Under the pieces are notes generated by a model. It worked only from the letters and a program-made list of their open reading frames with translations. It was not told the origin of the DNA and made no database searches. Of a DNA stretch of 7,114 nt, positions 5,264 to 7,114 are shown one piece after another. The DNA comes from an uncultured Mollicutes bacterium. Its GTDB lineage: Bacteria > Bacillota_I > Bacilli_A > RFN20 > CAG-826. Location of the stretch: positions 1-7,114 of the forward strand of contig URTN01000040.1 in assembly GCA_900550795.1 (NCBI GenBank). The letters are read 5' to 3'. The translations under genes were made by a program, and so were the position numbers. Each line of letters opens with the position of its first letter. The stretch's first letter is position 1.

Positions 5264-7114
5264 TTATTCTCCTCCTTTCAAGCTTGGGTTAAAGGCGTCC
5301 CTAAGTCCATTTCCAAATAAGTTAAACGAAATCATTACCAACGCCATGATAATGGATGGGACAAGTATTAAATACGGATAGGTAGTCAAATAGCTTTGGT
5401 TATCACTTAATGTCGAACCAAATCCCTGCATACCGTTTACTAATCTTAGATAAGATAGACTAGCTTCAGAGAATATGACTGAAGGAATCATAAGAACGCT
5501 AGAAGTGACTAAAGTACCGATAGCATTAGGCAATATATGGCGGAATATAAGTCTAGTATCGCTTGCACCTAATGTTCTAGCAGCCAATATATATTCCCTG
5601 TCTTTAAATCTATAGAACTGCGTCCTAGTAATAGAAGCAGTGCCTAGCCAGCCAGTCGCACATAAAGCAATTCCGACCATAACGATGGTAGACATGTCCT
5701 TTGGCTTATTAATCAAAATCAAGGTCATGACAACTACCCAAGGAATGCCACCAAGAATTTCGCAAACTCTTTCCATGACAATATCGACCCATCCACCAAA
5801 ATAGCCAGATATTGCACCCCATATAAGTCCGACTACCAAATTGATTAATGTGGTGGCAACACCTAATATGACCGAGAATCTAAGCCCGTTGAATACAAGT
5901 TTGAATAAATCCCTGCCTAAGTTATCCGTACCAAATAGGAATTTAGGCATCTTTGAATACCCATATTCGCGGTATCTAGATATTGTCCCAGTAAAGGAAG
6001 CAGTCTTTAATTTGCCAGCCCCTTCAACTTTAACAGTCAAAGGATGCTCTTCATCAACTTGTAATGGGCAATGCGCTCTTCCTTCCTCAGTCATTGATAT
6101 GCCTGCAATGAATTTATCAATATCGGCTTGTTTCAAACTAGAAGAAATAAAATCATCAACTGGATAGCTAAAATTCATCCATCCATTGGATTCATATTTT
6201 TTTAGATCCGCAGGAGTGATTCCTTGCTTTACATAATCGCTAAAAGTAGCTAGATAAGTATCATAACGGAATGAACCGACTACATAATCGGCTTCAAATA
6301 CATTCATGTCGTCATTAGATGTATACATGTATTGCTTTTGACTAGTTACTTGCCCTCTATACATGGTTAAATTTGCATCGTTACACGATATATTTTCCAT
6401 TTCAGTTAATAGATTTTGACTAACTGGGGTCATTGTTTTGCTTTCGACACCGAATATAGATTGCTTTAACAATACGTTTTGCCTAACTTCAGTTGGATGA
6501 AGACTTAATTCAAATCTACCAGAGGCAATGACTTTATCTTTAAGTTCTTCAATAGAAGATAATTCATATGTCTTTTCGTTTGCCCCAGTTAAATTTGCAT
6601 CTAGGACAATAGTAGAATAAGCATCATCCTCATTTAGTTTATATTGGAAGGTGATATCAAAAATACCTGCATCCCCATAATCAAAATTCTCTTTTGGGAC
6701 ATCTAGTGTAACTACTTTTAATGAATAGTTATAGGAAACAAAATCAAAAGAAGTGGCAGGGGAATCTAGCCTAGCATTAACATTCTTGTTTTCAGTTGAG
6801 GTTAATCTAATCGAACCCCCTCTAGCATAAGAAGTGGCATTGTTACTTATTTTATATTCGCCAACTTCACTAAAAGATATATCCCCAACAATAGCATCGC
6901 TACGTAAGGAGGAATTCGAACTAGTCGCAGGGGTGCCATTATAACTGCCGTCTTTATAATAAGAATCCCAATCAAAATCGATAGGCATGTTCTTGAATTC
7001 GCTCGTGCCATCCCAAAACCCAGTGCCTGCTTCAAATAATTTTGGGGCAAGGAATGTCTGGTATGCCAAGGCTGGATCAGCAGTATTTAATGAATTTGTA
7101 TTAAATATAGGAAC
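5264..7114 (-). CDS. oppC: Oligopeptide ABC transporter permease OppC with large ectodomain, 5' end outside window
   Basis: This frame stays open to the right edge, so the gene is cut off at its 5' end; 616 residues are visible. The C-terminal third is a BPD_transp_1 permease. It has the OppC hallmark FGTDNLGRDLF (394-404), five hydrophobic segments (about 413-442, 450-468, 474-495, 532-556, 581-606) and the EAA loop REYILAARTLGAS...HILPN (506-530) that docks onto OppD/OppF. It ends in the usual FNLFGNGLRDAFNP. In ordinary OppC (about 300 residues) TM1 is followed by only some tens of residues before FGTD. Here about 390 polar, beta-rich residues precede it, and TM1 must lie upstream. By topology this region should be extracellular. 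A TTG at 7067-7069 is an in-frame codon but not a credible start, because it lies within the ectodomain, has no ribosome binding site, and coding-like sequence (VPIFNTNSLNTADPA) continues upstream. The stop is 2 nt before oppD. Confidence 0.9.
   Translation of the reverse strand, partial: VPIFNTNSLNTADPALAYQTFLAPKLFEAGTGFWDGTSEFKNMPIDFDWDSYYKDGSYNGTPATSSNSSLRSDAIVGDISFSEVGEYKISNNATSYARGGSIRLTSTENKNVNARLDSPATSFDFVSYNYSLKVVTLDVPKENFDYGDAGIFDITFQYKLNEDDAYSTIVLDANLTGANEKTYELSSIEELKDKVIASGRFELSLHPTEVRQNVLLKQSIFGVESKTMTPVSQNLLTEMENISCNDANLTMYRGQVTSQKQYMYTSNDDMNVFEADYVVGSFRYDTYLATFSDYVKQGITPADLKKYESNGWMNFSYPVDDFISSSLKQADIDKFIAGISMTEEGRAHCPLQVDEEHPLTVKVEGAGKLKTASFTGTISRYREYGYSKMPKFLFGTDNLGRDLFKLVFNGLRFSVILGVATTLINLVVGLIWGAISGYFGGWVDIVMERVCEILGGIPWVVVMTLILINKPKDMSTIVMVGIALCATGWLGTASITRTQFYRFKDREYILAARTLGASDTRLIFRHILPNAIGTLVTSSVLMIPSVIFSEASLSYLRLVNGMQGFGSTLSDNQSYLTTYPYLILVPSIIMALVMISFNLFGNGLRDAFNPSLKGGE
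5271..5278 (-). promoter_or_regulatory. oppD ribosome binding site inside the oppC 3' end
   Basis: On the minus strand AAAGGAGG (5271-5278) lies about 9 nt before the oppD ATG (5259-5261) and forms the last Lys-Gly-Gly codons of oppC. Ribosomes ending oppC therefore cover the oppD start site, an arrangement expected to couple translation and keep the subunits in balance. Confidence 0.8.

Noticed and set aside
7067..7069. TTG as the start codon of oppC
   Set aside because: The reading frame continues to the window edge with no stop, no ribosome binding site precedes the TTG, and OppC requires a first membrane segment that would lie further upstream.
1751..7114. Possible TGA=Trp (Mollicute) genetic code suggested by the Mycoplasma-like Opp insertions
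   Set aside because: The opp frames contain Trp as TGG and run full length with TAA stops under the standard code, so code 4 is not needed.

Overview
The window reads as Bacillota (Firmicutes) DNA with two different compositional signatures. From 1 to about 1010 the sequence is fairly GC-balanced, with codons such as CTG, CTC, ATC and GAG, and carries a heat-shock style promoter region (a perfect CIRCE operator) followed by the start of an Hsp90 gene (htpG) that looks clostridial. From about 1010 to the right edge it is AT-rich (TTA, ATT, GAA, AAA codons). All visible reading frames stay open under the standard code with Trp as TGG, so a TGA=Trp Mollicute is not indicated. The long insertions in the Opp proteins recall uncultured gut Bacilli or Mollicutes-related lineages. 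That placement is inference.

Layout. 1-160: no supported gene; a bulged GC-rich hairpin sits at the extreme left edge. 168-346: CIRCE operator, sigma-A-type promoter, a 5' leader hairpin and a ribosome binding site. 347-1654 (+): one uninterrupted 435-codon frame that is chimeric. Residues 1 to about 222 are the Hsp90 N-terminal ATPase domain. Residues from about 223 to 435 are the C-terminal half of an AAA-ATPase/DUF4143 protein. The composition changes at the same point. Either the region was joined by recombination or the contig is misassembled; the sequence alone cannot decide. 1655-1750: convergent intergenic gap with an AT-rich hairpin that could terminate both directions.

1751-7114 (-): three tightly coupled genes of an oligopeptide (Opp-type) ABC importer, transcribed right to left as oppC (5' end outside the window), oppD and oppF. 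oppC stops 2 nt before oppD starts, and oppD overlaps oppF by 14 nt. Together they give one permease and both ATPases; the second permease (OppB) and the substrate-binding protein (OppA) are not in the window and would be expected upstream or elsewhere.

The main unusual points are the Hsp90-DUF4143 junction and the heavy elaboration of the Opp importer. OppC has a region of about 390 visible residues before its conserved FGTDNLGRD motif, predicted to be extracellular. OppD has an insertion of about 245 residues between Q-loop and signature. OppF has a charged N-terminal extension of about 150 residues and a second charged insertion before its Q-loop. OppD also lacks the C-terminal cysteines that hold an iron-sulfur cluster in several relatives. 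I see no CRISPR array, tRNA, rRNA or phage gene.
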